A stretch of DNA of 64,000 nucleotides from an uncultured Monoglobus sp. (GTDB taxonomy: Bacteria; Bacillota; Clostridia; Monoglobales; Monoglobaceae), in NCBI GenBank assembly GCA_947625055.1, contig CANQMT010000005.1:40705-104704 (forward strand), read 5' to 3'. Position 1 is the first letter of the stretch. Each line of letters opens with the position of its first letter. Made by a program: the position numbers and the translations under genes. The notes below the pieces were generated by a model. The model did no database searches and was not told the DNA's origin. It saw nothing but the letters and a program-made list of their open reading frames with translations. This document shows positions 62,049 through 64,000 of the stretch, in pieces.

Positions 62049-63248
62049 ATGTTTGAGTATTCAAAAATCCCGGAGGCCCTGGAGGCGCTCCGACAAGGGA
62101 AAATAATTGTTGTCAGCGATGATGAGGACAGGGAAAACGAAGGTGATCTCATCTGCGCGGCGGAATTTGCCTCAACCGATGGTGTCAATTTTATGGCCTC
62201 GCGCGCAAAGGGTCTTATATGTATGCCGATGGACGCGGCGACCGCGGCACGGCTCGGCTTCCCGCAAATGGTCGATGACAACACCGACAATCACGAGACG
62301 GCGTTCACCGTGTCGGTCGATTATGTCGGAAACGGAACAGGAATATCGGCGGCCGAGCGCGCGGCGACCGCGGCCAAGTGCGCGGAGGACGGCTCAAAGC
62401 CCACGGATTTCCGCCGTCCCGGGCATATGTTCCCGCTGATCGCGCGGAAAAACGGAGTGCTTGAGCGCCGCGGCCACACCGAGGCGACGGTTGATCTGAT
62501 GCGTCTGGCGGGGCTTAAGCCCGTGGGGCTGTGCTGCGAGATCATGCGCGATGACGGAACAATGATGCGCGGAGACGAGCTGATCGAGTTCGCCCGAAAG
62601 TGGGGCCTGAAGTTTATAACGATCGCGGCCCTCGCGGATTACCGCAAGCAGTATGACGACCTTGTGGAGCGCGTGGCGGTGACAAGGCTGCCGACGAAAT
62701 ACGGCGATTTCATTGCCTGCGGATATGTGAACAAGCTGAACGGCGAGCACCATGTGGCGCTGGTCAAGGGCGAGATCGGCGACGGAAAAAATCTGCTCTG
62801 CCGCGTTCATTCCGAATGTTTGACAGGCGATGCGTTCGGCTCGCTCAGATGTGACTGCGGCAGGCAGCTCGCGGCGGCAATGACCGCGATCGAAAAGGAG
62901 GGCCGCGGCGTGCTGCTTTATATGCGCCAGGAGGGCAGAGGCATTGGCCTTATCAACAAGCTTCGCGCATACGAGCTTCAGGACGGCGGACTTGACACGC
63001 TTGAGGCCAATATTGCCCTCGGCTTTGAGGGCGATATGAGGGAATATTACATCGGGGCGCAGATACTGCGTGACCTCGGGGCAAAAACGCTGAGGCTGCT
63101 CACGAATAATCCCGACAAGGTTTACCAGCTTTCGGGGTTCGGCATGGAGATCGCCGAGCGTCTGCCCATTCAGATCGAGCCGGATGAAAACGATTTGTTT
63201 TATTTGAAAACCAAAAAATCCAAAATGGGCCACATTTTGGATTTGTAG
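62049..63248 (+). CDS. ribBA: Bifunctional DHBP synthase / GTP cyclohydrolase II
   Basis: Makes both starting compounds of riboflavin synthesis. The 399 residues have the DHBP synthase domain (about 1-200, [16 protein letters not shown]) and the GTP cyclohydrolase II domain (about 205-399, zinc cysteines in [15 protein letters not shown], then [11 protein letters not shown]). AGGAG at 62037-62041 is 7 nt before the ATG at 62049, which is preferred; the ATG at 62043 is only 1 nt from it. A repeat array separates it from ribH. Confidence 0.95.
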   Translation: MFEYSKIPEALEALRQGKIIVVSDDEDRENEGDLICAAEFASTDGVNFMASRAKGLICMPMDAATAARLGFPQMVDDNTDNHETAFTVSVDYVGNGTGISAAERAATAAKCAEDGSKPTDFRRPGHMFPLIARKNGVLERRGHTEATVDLMRLAGLKPVGLCCEIMRDDGTMMRGDELIEFARKWGLKFITIAALADYRKQYDDLVERVAVTRLPTKYGDFIACGYVNKLNGEHHVALVKGEIGDGKNLLCRVHSECLTGDAFGSLRCDCGRQLAAAMTAIEKEGRGVLLYMRQEGRGIGLINKLRAYELQDGGLDTLEANIALGFEGDMREYYIGAQILRDLGAKTLRLLTNNPDKVYQLSGFGMEIAERLPIQIEPDENDLFYLKTKKSKMGHILDL

Positions 63249-63399
63249 AGGGGAACCCACCTCCGTCTTTTCGCCTTTGGCGAAAATCCACCTCCTCCGA
63301 GGAGGAGGTAAATAAAGGCTCGCCCCTTGGGGAGAGCTGTCACCGAAGGTGACTGAGAGGGGTCCTAATCACTAATCACTAATTACTAATCACTACGTT
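63249..63399. repeat. Composite intergenic repeat array R10 inside the rib operon
   Basis: It contains a hairpin segment (63258-63294) that matches 23805-23840 in reverse complement, the CCCCTTGGGGAGAG-CTGTCACCGAAGGTGAC-TGAGAGGGG module (63325-63362), tandem CTAATCA units and the edge CACTACGTT (63391-63399) directly against AGGAGG of ribH. Confidence 0.88.
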
Positions 63400-63413
63400 A
63401 GGAGGTTTTTTTA

Positions 63414-63881
63414 ATGAAAATTTATGAAGGAAAAGTTGTAAACGAGCCGAAGATCAGGATCGGGATCGTCGCGTCAAGGTTCAATGAGTTTATCGTGTCA
63501 AAGCTTGTGAGCGGCGCGGAGGACGCGCTGAGACGGCACAATGTCGCGGATGACGATATAGAGCTGGCGTGGGTGCCGGGCGCTTTTGAGATCCCGCTGA
63601 TCGCGTCAAAAATGGCGGAAAGCGGAAAATACGACGCGGTCATCTGCCTCGGCGCGGTGATCCGCGGAGCCACCTCGCACTATGACTATGTTTGCAATGA
63701 GGTGTCAAAGGGGATAGCCGCCGAGTCGCTCAAAAGCGGAGTGCCGATCATGTTCGGCATACTCACGACCGACAATATCGAGCAGGCCGTGGAGCGCGCC
63801 GGGACCAAAGCCGGCAACAAGGGATATGACTGCGCTCTCGGTGCGATCGAAATGGTGAACCTGATAAGAGAAATGAAATAA
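63414..63881 (+). CDS. ribH: 6,7-dimethyl-8-ribityllumazine synthase
   Basis: Condenses the ribitylaminouracil with DHBP. The 155 residues match the family: [30 protein letters not shown], the catalytic HYDYVCNE and the C-terminal [20 protein letters not shown] at 63400-63405 is 8 nt upstream and is contributed at the element border. Last gene of the operon. Confidence 0.96.
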   Translation: MKIYEGKVVNEPKIRIGIVASRFNEFIVSKLVSGAEDALRRHNVADDDIELAWVPGAFEIPLIASKMAESGKYDAVICLGAVIRGATSHYDYVCNEVSKGIAAESLKSGVPIMFGILTTDNIEQAVERAGTKAGNKGYDCALGAIEMVNLIREMK

Positions 63882-63893
63882 CAGTAAAGCCAA

Positions 63894-63926
63894 AAAGAGT
63901 TATGAAGCATCGCTTCATAACTCTTT
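63894..63926. terminator. Perfect 15-bp hairpin after ribH
   Basis: AAAGAGTTATGAAGC pairs perfectly with GCTTCATAACTCTTT around ATC. No clean T-run follows, so it may be a processing or pause hairpin. Confidence 0.55.
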
Positions 63927-63937
63927 CAGTCTGTCGA

Positions 63938-63973
63938 AAAAGGCCGGTCAAGCGAGAGCTTGGCGGGCCTTTT
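63938..63973. terminator. Terminator downstream of the rib operon
   Basis: AAAAGGCC / GGCCTTTT with an inner stem TCAAGC / GCTTGG around a GAGA loop. It is symmetrical and probably bidirectional. The last bases (63974-64000) show no further feature. Confidence 0.7.
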
Positions 63974-64000
63974 GAAATAGAAATGAGAAAAATTGTAAAA

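Overview
The window looks like chromosomal DNA of a sporulation-competent, low-to-moderate G+C Clostridia. Support comes from SpoVT, a T-box in front of thrS, an S-layer-homology (SLH) surface protein, extended -10 promoters with AGGAGG-type ribosome binding sites, and paired VanRS/PhoPR-like regulators. Two rhamnogalacturonan lyases (PL11 type), a very large pectate lyase (PL1 type) and a 2,926-residue SLH protein point to a pectin-degrading gut or rumen commensal. The exact genus cannot be read from the sequence; a Monoglobus-like or Oscillospirales-like pectin specialist is an inference.

Layout. 1-3.3 kb (minus): ddl, murI, a DUF1934 protein and the 5' part of argS. 3.7-9.3 kb (plus): hybrid sensor kinase, spermidine synthase, agmatinase and carboxynorspermidine synthase. 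The partner decarboxylase nspC lies 20 kb away, behind htpG. 9.4-17.5 kb: a RelB/DinJ antitoxin followed by a deleted toxin, then two large secreted PL11 lyases. 17.6-20.4 kb (minus): hisH, a hisF carrying an in-frame repeat insertion, and folC. 20.5-22.2 kb: a DUF11 protein and an intact DinJ-YafQ type toxin-antitoxin pair. 22.4-27.4 kb: an exported protein of unknown function, an ABC exporter and a two-component system. 27.6-31.6 kb (minus): QueG-like iron-sulfur protein, nspC, htpG. 31.8-38.0 kb: an exported stalk-domain protein, a divergent topoisomerase IV pair, and a DUF362 protein. 38.4-47.2 kb: the giant SLH protein. 47.5-52.5 kb: xpt, xanthine permease, lepA, hemW. 52.5-59.8 kb: spoVT, T-box-controlled thrS, pectate lyase. 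60.0-63.9 kb: FMN riboswitch and ribD-ribE-ribBA-ribH.

The strongest unexplained signal is a family of modular, hairpin-rich repeats that fills most of the longer intergenic gaps. At least six recognisable modules recur in different combinations and orientations. One end of the element (CACTACGTT) sits directly against the Shine-Dalgarno sequence of four unrelated genes. Other copies form the stop region of two genes, one copy separates ribBA from ribH, and one lies in frame inside hisF, where it adds about 40 residues near the active site. This resembles REP/BIME or Rickettsia palindromic elements, but no cognate transposase is visible here.

The pectin enzymes share C-terminal accessory modules, including one of about 95 residues that closes both PL11 proteins and recurs in the pectate lyase. 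No tRNA, rRNA or CRISPR array was seen.
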